NCBI GenBank assembly: GCA_017501545.1
Contig: JAFVWS010000010.1
Coordinates: 1-40,693, forward strand
Direction of reading: 5' to 3'
DNA: 40,693 nt
DNA from: Clostridia bacterium
GTDB lineage: Bacteria; Bacillota; Clostridia; Oscillospirales; CAG-272
This document shows, one piece after another, positions 15,023 through 23,633 of this stretch. Every line of letters starts with the position of its first letter. The first letter of the stretch is position 1. The notes under the pieces were generated by a model that was given only the letters and a program-made list of their open reading frames with translations, did no database searches and was not told the DNA's origin. Both the position numbers and the translations under genes were made by a program.

Positions 15023-16364
15023 ATTTAACAACTCTGCATTTATCAATACCATAATACTTTAGCATTTTAATGGCACCTTCGTTTATTTCCTCACCACAAG
15101 CAACTACTGCAACAGCTGGTGGGCAAGAAACGCTAAGCCCAGCCATTATTCTGCCAGTGGCATTCTTAATATCTATTTCCTCGCTCTCGCTCATGTATGC
15201 GCTCTTAGGTGACATAACTGCTTTGCAAGGGAAAAAACGAGGGGGAGTGTCCAAAATAGGCGCTTTTTTAGGAATGGCTGAGAGCGCAGAAAATATAGCA
15301 TCTAAGGCTTTTTTACCATTTTCTGGGGCCAGCATCATGACAAGATAATCCTTGTCGGAAAATTCACAAACAAGTCCCTTTTCATAAAGGGTAGAATAAA
15401 GCTCACTGCCAAGATAGCCGTAGTCCTTAGCCCTTATGGTTAGCTTTAATTCTTCGTTTCCAACAAGCGTGTAGCCAAGCGCTACTAAATTCTTCTTAAG
15501 CACTCTTACCTCGGATAAGAAGCTACAAAGCTTTTCTTGATAGCCATCACACAAATAAAGGTTTAGATTATCAAGCGAGGCAAGTATTAAATATGACGGA
15601 CTGCTTGAGCCGAATAGGGCAAGTGCGCTCTTAGCATTTGACCCAAAAAACTTTGGCGCATCCTTTGAAATGTGTAGATAGCCACCACCAGTTAACGAGG
15701 GTAATGTCTTGTGCGCAGAGTCACAGCACATTGTAGCCCCCAAGTCAAGTGGGTGCTTGCTATTTTCTAAAAACTTTAGATATGCCCCGTGCGCATTGTC
15801 AACCAAAAGTGGCACGCCATATTTTTTGCAGACCCTGGATATTTCCTTGATGTCGGAAATATTACCGAGATAGTCGGGGCTTGTTATGTAAACGCAAAAT
15901 GGCAAGATATCGACACTGGATAGGGCTTTTTCTATTGCCTTGGGTGAAATATTTCCGCTTAAATAGCTTTCGCCCTCGGCGCTTAGCCATTCAATTTCAA
16001 AGTCAAGAAGCACAGAGGCTGAAAGGAATGATGAGTGCGCATTTCTACCTGCAAGCGCCCATAGTCGCCCGCCTTGACGGTTGGCTATGGCATACGCACG
16101 TGCCAAATAGCACATTGCGCGCACGGAAAGTGATGAGCCCTCGCAGGAATAGTAGGTTGCACCACTTTCGAAAATTGAGGACGCATTTTCCTCACTTTCC
16201 CTTATAATTCCGTTGGCTGAGTAAAGTGCATCAGCACCCAAAACCTCTGTTATATCTAAAATTTCACAGCCCAAAAAGCTTTTGCCCTTGTGCCCAGGCA
16301 TATGTAGCCTTTGCACGTCATTGCTTACATATTTATTAATAAAATCACAAATAGGAGCTTTCAT
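15021..16364 (-). CDS. Orn/Lys/Arg decarboxylase-family PLP enzyme
   Basis: 447 residues, shorter than classical inducible decarboxylases (~700) and near the compact Firmicutes type (~470-490). The N terminus QRLHMPGHKG and the pyridoxal-phosphate lysine in DSAHKTLPSLTGGGYLH (Lys219) are family signatures; LLVDNAHGAY supplies the cofactor-binding aspartate. The C-terminal part, with LSVSCPPAVAVVACGEEI, corresponds to the decarboxylase C-terminal domain. Substrate cannot be assigned: arginine, lysine or ornithine are possible, giving a polyamine or cadaverine. Its ATG overlaps the stop of the SCIFF maturase gene (TAATG), so it is co-translated with an unrelated maturation system. Confidence 0.9.
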   Translation of the reverse strand: MKAPICDFINKYVSNDVQRLHMPGHKGKSFLGCEILDITEVLGADALYSANGIIRESEENASSIFESGATYYSCEGSSLSVRAMCYLARAYAIANRQGGRLWALAGRNAHSSFLSASVLLDFEIEWLSAEGESYLSGNISPKAIEKALSSVDILPFCVYITSPDYLGNISDIKEISRVCKKYGVPLLVDNAHGAYLKFLENSKHPLDLGATMCCDSAHKTLPSLTGGGYLHISKDAPKFFGSNAKSALALFGSSSPSYLILASLDNLNLYLCDGYQEKLCSFLSEVRVLKKNLVALGYTLVGNEELKLTIRAKDYGYLGSELYSTLYEKGLVCEFSDKDYLVMMLAPENGKKALDAIFSALSAIPKKAPILDTPPRFFPCKAVMSPKSAYMSESEEIDIKNATGRIMAGLSVSCPPAVAVVACGEEINEGAIKMLKYYGIDKCRVVK

Positions 16365-17740
16365 TATTCCTCAAGTGCACGGCTGACAGCAACCGCGATT
16401 GCACATTCCATTCTTTTTCTAAACAAACGACAGCCGTACTCGTAAACACCACGTACAGAGCCAGTTGCGTGATAAGCATTTGCAGCACAACCACCGGAGC
16501 AGTATAGCTTAGCCCAGCAATCCTTACAGTCGGGGCGAGCATATACGTTGCAGGAGGCAAATTCGTTTTGCGCCTCCTTGTTGGTTACGCCCTGCCAAAT
16601 GTCACCAAGCTTGTATTTTTCCTCACCAACAAATTGGTGGCAAGGGTAAAGGTCACCCCAAGGAGTAACTGCCATATACTCAGTTCCTGAGCCACAGCCG
16701 GATATGCGTTTATAGATACAGGGTCCGCCCTTTAAGTCAATCATATAGTGATAAAAGGTAAAGTCGTCGCCCTTTTTATGCTTTTCTATCATAAGGTTGG
16801 CAAGGTCCTCGTACTGCTTACAGACAATAGGGAAGTCGTCTTCGGTTAATTCCTCCTTGTCGCCCTTTTGACATACAACAGGCTCCATAGACAGCTCCTT
16901 GAAGCCAAGGTCAAGCATAACCTTAATATCATTTAAAAAGTCGGGGTTTGCATGAGTAAAGGTGCCACGCATATAGTAGTTTTTGCCACCACGTGCATCT
17001 ACAAGCTCCTTGAATTTAGGCACAATCTTATCCCAGCTACCATTGCCAGCATAGTCAACACGATATCTATCGTGTATCTCCTTGCGCCCGTCAAGACTCA
17101 AAACAACGTTTGACATCTCACGGTTAGCAAAGTCAATAACGTCCTTGTCAATCAAAACTCCGTTTGTGGTTAGTGTAAAGCGGAAATTTTTATTATGTAT
17201 TTTTTCCTGCTCTCTTGCGTAGGCAACTAAGTCCTTAATCATTTGAAAATTCATAAGTGGCTCACCACCGAAGAAGTCAACCTCAAGGTTGTGACGAGAG
17301 CCGGAATTTTCAATTAAGAAGTCAAGCGCACGCTTGCCAACCTCAAGTGACATAATTGCACGCTCACCGTGATATTTGCCTTGGGAGGCAAAGCAGTATG
17401 AGCAGTTAAGGTTACAGGTGTGTGCAACGTGTAAGCAAAGCGCCTTTATTACGCCACTTGTCTTTTGCTTTAGCTTGTCTGCCATAGGCTCAAAGGTGTC
17501 TGGGGTAAATAAAGCCCCGCTTGCCTTTAATTCGCTGATTTGATTATAGCAGGTTTCAATATCCTCTTTTGAAATGCCTTTGTCTGCATATTTTTCTGAA
17601 ATTTTAGAAAAAACCTCACCCTGTGTATAGCTTTCGTAGATTTCAATTATGTCATATGCAATGTCGTCCACTACGTGAAGTGAGCCGGAGCAAACATCTA
17701 AAACTATATTAAGCTCATTAAATTTAAATTGATGTACCAT
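16364..17740 (-). CDS. scfB: radical-SAM SCIFF peptide maturase (thioether-forming)
   Basis: 458 residues from ATG 17740 (MVHQFKFNELNIVLDVCSGSLHVVD), the family-typical N terminus, preceded by AAGGA. An in-frame ATG 13 codons upstream lies in the attenuator hairpin and is unlikely. The N-terminal ~100 residues are the peptide-recognition domain. The radical-SAM core has HTCNLNCSYCFAS (Cys109, Cys113, Cys116) and FFGGEPLMNF. The C-terminal SPASM part carries many cysteines (GCGSGTEYMAV, YPCHQF, CKDCWAKLYCSGGCAAN). The enzyme installs Cys-to-alpha-carbon thioether bridges in the SCIFF peptide, which is encoded directly upstream. Confidence 0.96.
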   Translation of the reverse strand: MVHQFKFNELNIVLDVCSGSLHVVDDIAYDIIEIYESYTQGEVFSKISEKYADKGISKEDIETCYNQISELKASGALFTPDTFEPMADKLKQKTSGVIKALCLHVAHTCNLNCSYCFASQGKYHGERAIMSLEVGKRALDFLIENSGSRHNLEVDFFGGEPLMNFQMIKDLVAYAREQEKIHNKNFRFTLTTNGVLIDKDVIDFANREMSNVVLSLDGRKEIHDRYRVDYAGNGSWDKIVPKFKELVDARGGKNYYMRGTFTHANPDFLNDIKVMLDLGFKELSMEPVVCQKGDKEELTEDDFPIVCKQYEDLANLMIEKHKKGDDFTFYHYMIDLKGGPCIYKRISGCGSGTEYMAVTPWGDLYPCHQFVGEEKYKLGDIWQGVTNKEAQNEFASCNVYARPDCKDCWAKLYCSGGCAANAYHATGSVRGVYEYGCRLFRKRMECAIAVAVSRALEE

Positions 17741-17769
17741 TTGATTTTTCCTTGTCTTAAAATAAAATT

Positions 17770-17797
17770 GGACTGCCAAAACAGCTTTCGGCAGTCC
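17770..17797 (-). terminator. attenuator hairpin between SCIFF and its maturase
   Basis: Minus strand: GGACTGCC and GGCAGTCC form an 8-bp stem around a 12-nt loop, followed by AATTTTATTTT. Its place between precursor and maturase suggests partial termination, which would make more peptide than enzyme. Confidence 0.75.
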
Positions 17798-17815
17798 TAA
17801 TTCAGGCAGTAAAAA

Positions 17816-17965
17816 TTACTTTCTTTCGTTGTTTTCGCATGCTTGGTTAGCGATACCACAGCTTGTTTTGCAAGCGGATTGGCAAGAAGTTTGGCACTCA
17901 CCACAGCCACCATTTTTTGCGCTTTCGCAAAGGTTGCCTGTTTTAATAGTCTTAATGTGTTCCAT
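17816..17965 (-). CDS. scfA: SCIFF ribosomal natural product precursor peptide
   Basis: 49 residues: the leader MEHIKTIKTGNL, then a cysteine-rich core with CGECQTSCQSACKTSCGIANQ, which is the almost invariant SCIFF core. I count seven cysteines (13, 21, 24, 28, 32, 36, 43); the family name refers to six in about forty-five residues, so Cys13 appears to be an extra one. GGAGG precedes the ATG. The role of SCIFF in Clostridia is unknown despite near-universal conservation; the maturase next door crosslinks it. It is the first gene of the unit driven by the promoter at 18000-18028. Confidence 0.96.
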   Translation of the reverse strand: MEHIKTIKTGNLCESAKNGGCGECQTSCQSACKTSCGIANQACENNERK

Positions 17966-17999
17966 ATTATAAACCTCCGAATAACTGTTTTACGAAAAA

Positions 18000-18028
18000 A
18001 TTATATCACATAATATTCCCAAAGTCAA
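18000..18028 (-). promoter_or_regulatory. sigma-A promoter of the SCIFF operon
   Basis: Minus strand: TTGACT (18023-18028), 17 bp, TATAAT (18000-18005), about 35 bp upstream of the SCIFF start. Confidence 0.88.
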
Positions 18029-18062
18029 CACAATTTTTCAAAAAGTAATAATTAAAAATGGG

Positions 18063-18091
18063 TTGATTTATTTAAAAAAGTATGTTACAAT
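18063..18091 (+). promoter_or_regulatory. sigma-A promoter of the cyclophilin-repeat gene
   Basis: TTGATT (18063-18068), 17 bp, TACAAT (18086-18091), 45 bp before the ATG at 18136 and divergent from the SCIFF promoter. Confidence 0.8.
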
Positions 18092-18135
18092 AGTCGAGTA
18101 AATACTTAAGCTAAAAAAATTGAAAGGAAAATTCT

Positions 18136-20415
18136 ATGGCAAAAAATAGCAAAAATTCCAACTATGTTACAGAAAAAACATTAGCTGCGAAGAAAAAACC
18201 AACAAAGCCAAGTGGTACAAGAGATACAAAAAATATCGTATCAAATGTAATTCTTATTGCGATTGCAGTTGTAGTTGCAGCGGCAATCATTACTGGCATT
18301 GTATTTTTAGTAATCCACACATCAAAAACAGAGGAGCGCAAGTATATTGTTCCTGTTGATGGTGCGTTTGAGGTTACAGACACAGTAGAGCTTGAATTTG
18401 AGGGCTACGGCACTGTAAAAATTGAGCTTTATGGTAAGGAAGCACCAGAAACTGTTAAAAACTTCCTACATATGGTTGAGCATGGTGAGCTTACAGATAA
18501 ATCAATCACCGTTCCAACATCAACAACAAGCTACTACGTTTCATTCGCTCCAGCGCACTCACATGAGGAGGGTGAGGAGCATGTTGACGTAAGAGGTGAG
18601 TTCTACAACAACGGCTATGCAAACAATATCGCTCACGTGGCAGGTGTTTTGACAATGGACAACGGTAGCTACAGCGACAGCTCAAGCCACCAAAACTTCA
18701 AGATTCTTACAACTGGCTACAAGGAGTCCTTAACTTCTCCATACAACGGCACAAGAGCTGCGTTTGGTAAGGTTACAGGCGGTACTCTTTCAGTAATTGA
18801 AAAGATGATGGAAGATTACAGATCAAAGGCTGACTCAACATCAAGCTCAACATCATCAAAGGACGAGCTTGTATTTGGTGACAACAAGCTTTCAGTTTCC
18901 TCAAAGGATATTGAAAATAAGTCAATCGAGTACAGCTTTATCCCAGAGGTAAGCGGCAAGTACACATTCACAAGCTCAAAGTACGCAAGCATCGTTCTTG
19001 ACCTTGTTACAGGCACAGCAGCAGATGGAGCAAAGACAACTGAGCTCGGCACAGAGTACACCGACCTTAAGGACGGCGTAACATATGAGCTTGAGGCAGG
19101 CAAGGAATACAAGGTTAAGCTTGGACTTGGTGAGCTTAAGACAGGTACACACCTAATCACAATTTCTGCTGATATCTTGTTCCCAAATAAAAACACAATT
19201 GAAATTTCTGAGGAGGACGTTAAGGCTGAATCAGTAACATACGAATACACACCAAACTATACAGGTACTCATTTCTTCACAAGCTCAAAGCTTGAGGACA
19301 AGATTGAAATCTTCGATGGCGAGACAAGCCTCGGTATCAATTCCGCTTTCCTTGAAAAGGGTAAGGTATATAATGTAATTATCACAACTAAGGGCGTTGA
19401 GTCAGACGACTACGAAATCGTAGTTCTCGAGCCAACACTTATCCTCGGCTCTAATGCTCTTGAGGTTCCAGTATATACATTTAAGGAAGGCAAGGCAGTT
19501 TACTACTTCACCGCAGAGGAAAACTCAAAGCACGTGTTCTTTAACAAAAATCTCGATATCGTAGTTTATGACGCAAATGGCGAAAAGCTTGGCGACAACT
19601 ACGTAGAGCTTAAGAAGGGCGAAACCTACACAGTAGAAATTTGTCCTAAGACTCCTTCAATTGACCTTGGCGACAACGCTATGGAATTTACAAAGGAAGA
19701 AAAGGTTGAAAACGCTGATAAGGACGCAGCTCCAGAGTATTCTAAGGAGTTCCTCTTCACCGCATACAGAAGCGAGAAGTACACATTCACAGGTGCAAAC
19801 CTCAAATTCGAAGTTTACAACGGCACAAAGAAGCTTGATAAGACAAGCGACCTTAAGTCAGTTTCACTCAAGGCTGGCGTTCAATATAGAGTAGTTGTTA
19901 CATCAACCGCCCTTGGCGCACAAACCTTGAATATCACTTGCGAAAACAAGGAGGATGCTGACACAGAAAAGGTTGCATACGTTGATTACACAATCTCCGT
20001 TCAGGATGCTATCCTTTCATCTGGTAACAACAGTGTAGTAGTTGAAAAGGAAGACTCCACTGCTGGCAAGATTGAATACACATTTACAGCTCCAACAACA
20101 GGCCCATACTCATTCAGTGGTATTTACCAAAAGCTTGTCGAGGACTATGGCGACCAAGTAAAGAATGCTGATGGCAAACTTGTAAACATAAACTGCAAGT
20201 TTACAGTTTTCGACAGCGAGGGTAATGAGCTTACTGTTTACGCTGATGACGACGCAAGCAAGGAAAATCCAATAGCATCATATATTTTCCTTGAAAAGAA
20301 CGAGGTTTACACAGTTGTACTAAAGGCTGACCAAATTAAGGCAGGCGCATCTGCAACAATCGTTATTGCAAAGGCACAACCAAAAATCACCGCAGCAAAG
20401 GTAGTTGAGGACTAA
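18136..20415 (+). CDS. membrane-anchored cyclophilin-type peptidyl-prolyl isomerase with C-terminal repeats
   Basis: 759 residues. A basic N terminus (1-33) precedes one transmembrane helix (about 34-60), so most of the protein should lie outside the membrane. Residues about 80-230 form a cyclophilin-like domain: VELEFEGYGTVKIELYGKEAPETVKNFL, then HVAGVLTMDNGSYSDSSSHQNFKIL and AAFGKVTGGTLSVIEKM. Several cyclophilin active-site residues look altered, so catalysis is uncertain. Residues 245-755 hold about five ~90-residue beta-rich repeats of the pattern LGxNxxEV ... YxFTxxxSxKYTFTSS ... LKKGxxYxV, reminiscent of PPC or cell-surface stalk domains. This suggests a surface chaperone or a scaffold. 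AAAGGA precedes the start; it has its own promoter and terminator. Confidence 0.82.
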   Translation: MAKNSKNSNYVTEKTLAAKKKPTKPSGTRDTKNIVSNVILIAIAVVVAAAIITGIVFLVIHTSKTEERKYIVPVDGAFEVTDTVELEFEGYGTVKIELYGKEAPETVKNFLHMVEHGELTDKSITVPTSTTSYYVSFAPAHSHEEGEEHVDVRGEFYNNGYANNIAHVAGVLTMDNGSYSDSSSHQNFKILTTGYKESLTSPYNGTRAAFGKVTGGTLSVIEKMMEDYRSKADSTSSSTSSKDELVFGDNKLSVSSKDIENKSIEYSFIPEVSGKYTFTSSKYASIVLDLVTGTAADGAKTTELGTEYTDLKDGVTYELEAGKEYKVKLGLGELKTGTHLITISADILFPNKNTIEISEEDVKAESVTYEYTPNYTGTHFFTSSKLEDKIEIFDGETSLGINSAFLEKGKVYNVIITTKGVESDDYEIVVLEPTLILGSNALEVPVYTFKEGKAVYYFTAEENSKHVFFNKNLDIVVYDANGEKLGDNYVELKKGETYTVEICPKTPSIDLGDNAMEFTKEEKVENADKDAAPEYSKEFLFTAYRSEKYTFTGANLKFEVYNGTKKLDKTSDLKSVSLKAGVQYRVVVTSTALGAQTLNITCENKEDADTEKVAYVDYTISVQDAILSSGNNSVVVEKEDSTAGKIEYTFTAPTTGPYSFSGIYQKLVEDYGDQVKNADGKLVNINCKFTVFDSEGNELTVYADDDASKENPIASYIFLEKNEVYTVVLKADQIKAGASATIVIAKAQPKITAAKVVED

Positions 20416-20444
20416 AATAGCCCACCCTGTGTGCAAAATAAAGC

Positions 20445-20475
20445 AAAAAGCCACCGATTTTCGGTGGCTTTTCTT
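20445..20475 (+). terminator. intrinsic terminator
   Basis: AAAAGCCACCGA and TCGGTGGCTTTT form a 12-bp stem with a TTT loop, followed by a T-rich tail. It separates the cyclophilin-repeat gene from the glycan operon. Confidence 0.92.
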
Positions 20476-20519
20476 TGTTTGTTAACAAAATAATCCAAAA
20501 AAAGTAACATTTAAGCCTA

Positions 20520-20548
20520 TTGACAAATATTTTATTATAATATATAAT
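20520..20548 (+). promoter_or_regulatory. perfect consensus promoter of the glycan operon
   Basis: TTGACA (20520-20525), 17 bp, TATAAT (20543-20548). A GC-rich hairpin (GTGCGTC-TT-GACGCGC, near 20561-20576) lies in the ~55-nt leader before the first gene. No other strong promoter is evident in the next 11.8 kb. Confidence 0.92.
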
Positions 20549-20608
20549 TAATATGTATGCGTGCGTCTTGACGCGCAAAACTTTGAATTGATGAAAGGGC
20601 TTAGGAAA

Positions 20609-21445
20609 ATGAAATATTCCGTATTGATGAGCGTTTATAAAAATGAAAAGGTTGAATATTTCAAAGAGGCGATAGAAAGCTTGCTTAACCAAACTGTCCC
20701 ACCTGACGAAATTGTTTTGGTGCGTGACGGCGCCGTGTATGATGAGCTTCAATCTGCAATTGACGAGTATGTAAGCGCCCACCCTGAGCTTTTTACATAT
20801 CTACCACTTGAAGAAAACGGTGGCCTTGGCAAGGCGCTTGGCTATGGCTTGCCATATTGCAGAAATGAATTAGTTGGAAGAATGGACACTGACGACATCT
20901 GCGCGCCTGATAGATTTGAAAAGCAGCTTGAATGCTTTGCTAATAACCCTGAGCTTGATATGGTGGGTGGAAACATCTCTGAATTTCTTGGTTCTCCAGA
21001 CCAAATTGTGCAGTATAGGGTTGTCCTTGCCTCTCACGATGAGATAGTAAACGACCTAAAGGGGCGCAGTCCTTTCAACCACGTTACAGTAATGTTTAAA
21101 AAGGAAGCCGTTTTAAAGGCAGGCAACTACGAAAGCTTTTACCTCTTTGAGGACTGGTATTTGTGGGTGAGAATGTATCTTGCCGGCTGTAAATTTGCCA
21201 ACATAAACGACGTTTTGGTAAACGTGCGCATCTTTGATATGTCAGCACGCCGTGGCGGAATGAAATACTATAAGAGCTGTAAAAGGCTACTTAAGTTTAT
21301 GAAGCAAAATAAGGTTATTGGCACCTTTAAATATTTAAAAATTAGCACCGTGCGCTTTATCGGCTATGTCCTCTTGCCAAACAAGCTCCGCGCCTGGGCT
21401 TATAAAAAAATGCTACGAAAGAAAACAAATAATTTGGAGAAATAA
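20609..21445 (+). CDS. family 2 glycosyltransferase
   Basis: 278 residues from ATG 20609 (MKYSVLMSVYKNEKVEYF). A GTG at 20561 would add 16 residues but lies at the expected transcript start and inside the leader hairpin. GT-A motifs are present: VLMSVY at the N terminus, EIVLVRDGAV, ENGGLGKALGYGL, and the metal-binding MDTDD. The middle segment NHVTVMFKKEAVLKAGNYESFYLFEDWYLWVRM is typical of enzymes that add a sugar to a polysaccharide or O-antigen repeat unit. No transmembrane helix is evident. The stop abuts the next ATG with no gap. Donor and acceptor cannot be told. Confidence 0.92.
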   Translation: MKYSVLMSVYKNEKVEYFKEAIESLLNQTVPPDEIVLVRDGAVYDELQSAIDEYVSAHPELFTYLPLEENGGLGKALGYGLPYCRNELVGRMDTDDICAPDRFEKQLECFANNPELDMVGGNISEFLGSPDQIVQYRVVLASHDEIVNDLKGRSPFNHVTVMFKKEAVLKAGNYESFYLFEDWYLWVRMYLAGCKFANINDVLVNVRIFDMSARRGGMKYYKSCKRLLKFMKQNKVIGTFKYLKISTVRFIGYVLLPNKLRAWAYKKMLRKKTNNLEK

Positions 21446-22534
21446 ATGAAAGCAGGAATTATCACACACTACGATGTGCACAACCATGGTGCCCACTTGC
21501 AATTATACGCATTAAGCTCTCAGCTAAAGGAGCTAGGCTATGATGCGCAGGCACTGCGCTATAAAAAGAACTATGACTTCATGGGACACTCTCTTGACAA
21601 AAAGTATTCCATCTCTCTTCGTTCAATTCCTACATACATAAAATATCTTTTTCAAAATGGCGTTGGAAAAACTCTTTACAATATGAAAAAAAGAAAGCTT
21701 CTAAAGGCCTTTAGAGAGGAAAAAAATCTCGTAGGTGAGTATTATTCAGAGGCAACAAGCCTTGATGCTACCGTTATAGGAAGTGATGAGATTTTTAGTA
21801 TTGAGCCAGGGCTCAACCCTTGCTTTTTTGGTATGGGCGTTCCTTGCGATAAGGTGATTTCATATGCAGGGTGCTTTGGCCCTACAACAAAGGACTTTAT
21901 AAAAGAGCATAACGCAGAGGAGTTTATTGAAGCAGGCTTTAAAAGAATAGATAAAATTTCTGTGCGTGACCAAAACTCCTTGGAAATAGCAAAGGAGTAT
22001 TCAAATAAAAACGTAACACTCGTTTGTGACCCTGTTCTTTTGTATGATTTCAGTAAGGAAATAGAAAAGGCAAAGGAAAAGAAAATACGTCAAAAATACT
22101 GCGTTGTGTATTCATATGACAAGAATATGAATGATCAAGAAACCATTTCTCAAATCAAAGCATATGCAAAAAAACGTAATTTGAAAATATATAGTGTTGG
22201 CTTCTACCACAAATGGTGTGATAAAAGCATAAACGTCTCCCCTCTTGAAATGTTTGAGTGGTTTACCAATGCGGAGGCTGTATTCACTGATACATTCCAT
22301 GGAACTGTGGTTTCACTTGTTTCACAGGCTCAATTTTTCACCAGGGTGGGAGAAAACAAGAATAAGCTTCGCTTCCTTTTGGAGCAATATGGTGTAACCC
22401 AAAGACAGGTAAGCACCTTTGAAGAGGCGGAAGATATATCAAAGGAGCCACTTGATTACGAGGTGGTAAATAAGACAGTGCAAAAAACAAGAGAGGACTC
22501 GCTTTCCTACCTAAAAGGCGCATTAGAAAATTAA
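21446..22534 (+). CDS. polysaccharide pyruvyl transferase family protein
   Basis: 362 residues. It starts GIITHYDVHNHGAHLQLYAL, the family-typical first strand-loop-helix, and contains VIGSDEIF, VISYAGCFGP, ISVRDQNSLE, VTLVCDPVLLYD and the C-terminal block TDTFHGTVVSLVSQ. Members (PF04230) add ketal-linked pyruvate to sugars, or have diverged to other transfer reactions; in gut Firmicutes glycan loci they often co-occur with FrhB-like proteins, as here. GGAGA precedes the ATG, which immediately follows the upstream stop. It is a paralogue of the interrupted gene at 25706. Exact reaction unknown. Confidence 0.88.
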   Translation: MKAGIITHYDVHNHGAHLQLYALSSQLKELGYDAQALRYKKNYDFMGHSLDKKYSISLRSIPTYIKYLFQNGVGKTLYNMKKRKLLKAFREEKNLVGEYYSEATSLDATVIGSDEIFSIEPGLNPCFFGMGVPCDKVISYAGCFGPTTKDFIKEHNAEEFIEAGFKRIDKISVRDQNSLEIAKEYSNKNVTLVCDPVLLYDFSKEIEKAKEKKIRQKYCVVYSYDKNMNDQETISQIKAYAKKRNLKIYSVGFYHKWCDKSINVSPLEMFEWFTNAEAVFTDTFHGTVVSLVSQAQFFTRVGENKNKLRFLLEQYGVTQRQVSTFEEAEDISKEPLDYEVVNKTVQKTREDSLSYLKGALEN

Positions 22535-22547
22535 TCAGAGGATTTTT

Positions 22548-23621
22548 ATGAATATTTTACATGTTGCAAGAATAAGAAATTATTCATTAAGCGGAGCGGA
22601 TGTAATTGTACCGGAGCATATAAGAGAGCATCAAAAAGTTGAAAGTGTTGCACTTTTAAATGTAGAGAAGGCAATTATTAGTGGAATAGATAATCAGTTT
22701 GAATATTCAGAGGATTTTAAGCTATCAAGCTTAAAGGAGCCGTTTAATAAGCCTGATATTATAGTTTTCCACCAAGTATATTTCCCTAAGTTTTTAAAAA
22801 TTGCTAAAGAGGCAAGAAAACTAAATATTCCATACATAATTGTTCCTCATGGCAGCATGACAAAAGAGGCGCAAAAGGTTAAACGCTTAAAAAAGATAGT
22901 GGGTAATTTATTGTACTTTAACAAGTTTATGAATGGTGCTTCTGCAATACAATATCTTTCAGAGGATGAAAAAAATCGTGCATTTAAAAAATTTCCTTGC
23001 TTTGTTTCAACTAATGGGCTCAATATGCCAAACGAGCAAAAGGAAGAATTTAACAAGGACAAGCTTGTCTTTTCCTACATCGGCAGATATGATATGCACA
23101 TAAAAGGCTTGGATTTGCTTGTGGAGGCGGTAAAACAAAAGGAAGAGCTTGTAAGAAGAAACAACTGCATTTTCAATTTATATGGCCCTCATAATGATTA
23201 TTATATGGGCAACATAAATTCTTTAAAAGCTCTTATAGAGGAAAAAGGACTTTCTGATGTTGTTTTTGTAAATGGTCCTGTCCTTGGAGAAGAAAAGAAA
23301 AAAGTTCTTTTAAATACAGACATATTTATCCAATGCTCTCGCACTGAGGCTATGCCTATGGGTATATTAGAAGCAATGAGCTATGGAATTCCTTGTCTTA
23401 TAACAAAGGGAACGTCTTTAACAGGTGTGCTTGAAAAATATAATGCAGGCTATGCTTGCGAAACAACTGCCGACGATATTGCAAATGCGATAGAAAAAGC
23501 AGTTTTAGAAAAGCACATTTTAAAGGAAAAATCAAAAAATGCAATTAATCTTGTAAAAAGTGAGTTTTTATGGGAAAACGTTGCAAAGGACGCACTTGAT
23601 AATTATAGAAAATTTATTTAA
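22548..23621 (+). CDS. GT-B fold glycosyltransferase (family 4-like)
   Basis: 357 residues. The N-terminal half includes MNILHVARIRNYSLSGADVIVPEHI and IPYIIVPHGSMTKEAQKVK; the PHGS motif is common in family 4 enzymes. The C-terminal donor-binding half has FSYIGRYDMHIKGLDLLVEA and the nucleotide-sugar signature SRTEAMPMGILEAMSYGIPCL, with the conserved E-x7-E. It would transfer a sugar from a nucleotide donor to the lipid-linked repeat on the cytoplasmic face. AGAGGA precedes the ATG, 13 bp after the previous stop. Confidence 0.92.
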   Translation: MNILHVARIRNYSLSGADVIVPEHIREHQKVESVALLNVEKAIISGIDNQFEYSEDFKLSSLKEPFNKPDIIVFHQVYFPKFLKIAKEARKLNIPYIIVPHGSMTKEAQKVKRLKKIVGNLLYFNKFMNGASAIQYLSEDEKNRAFKKFPCFVSTNGLNMPNEQKEEFNKDKLVFSYIGRYDMHIKGLDLLVEAVKQKEELVRRNNCIFNLYGPHNDYYMGNINSLKALIEEKGLSDVVFVNGPVLGEEKKKVLLNTDIFIQCSRTEAMPMGILEAMSYGIPCLITKGTSLTGVLEKYNAGYACETTADDIANAIEKAVLEKHILKEKSKNAINLVKSEFLWENVAKDALDNYRKFI

Positions 23622-23633
23622 CGGAGAAACATT

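Noticed and set aside
17741-17779. N-terminal extension of the SCIFF maturase
   Set aside because: The extension lies in the attenuator hairpin between peptide and maturase; the conserved N terminus starts at ATG 17740 with AAGGA ahead of it.
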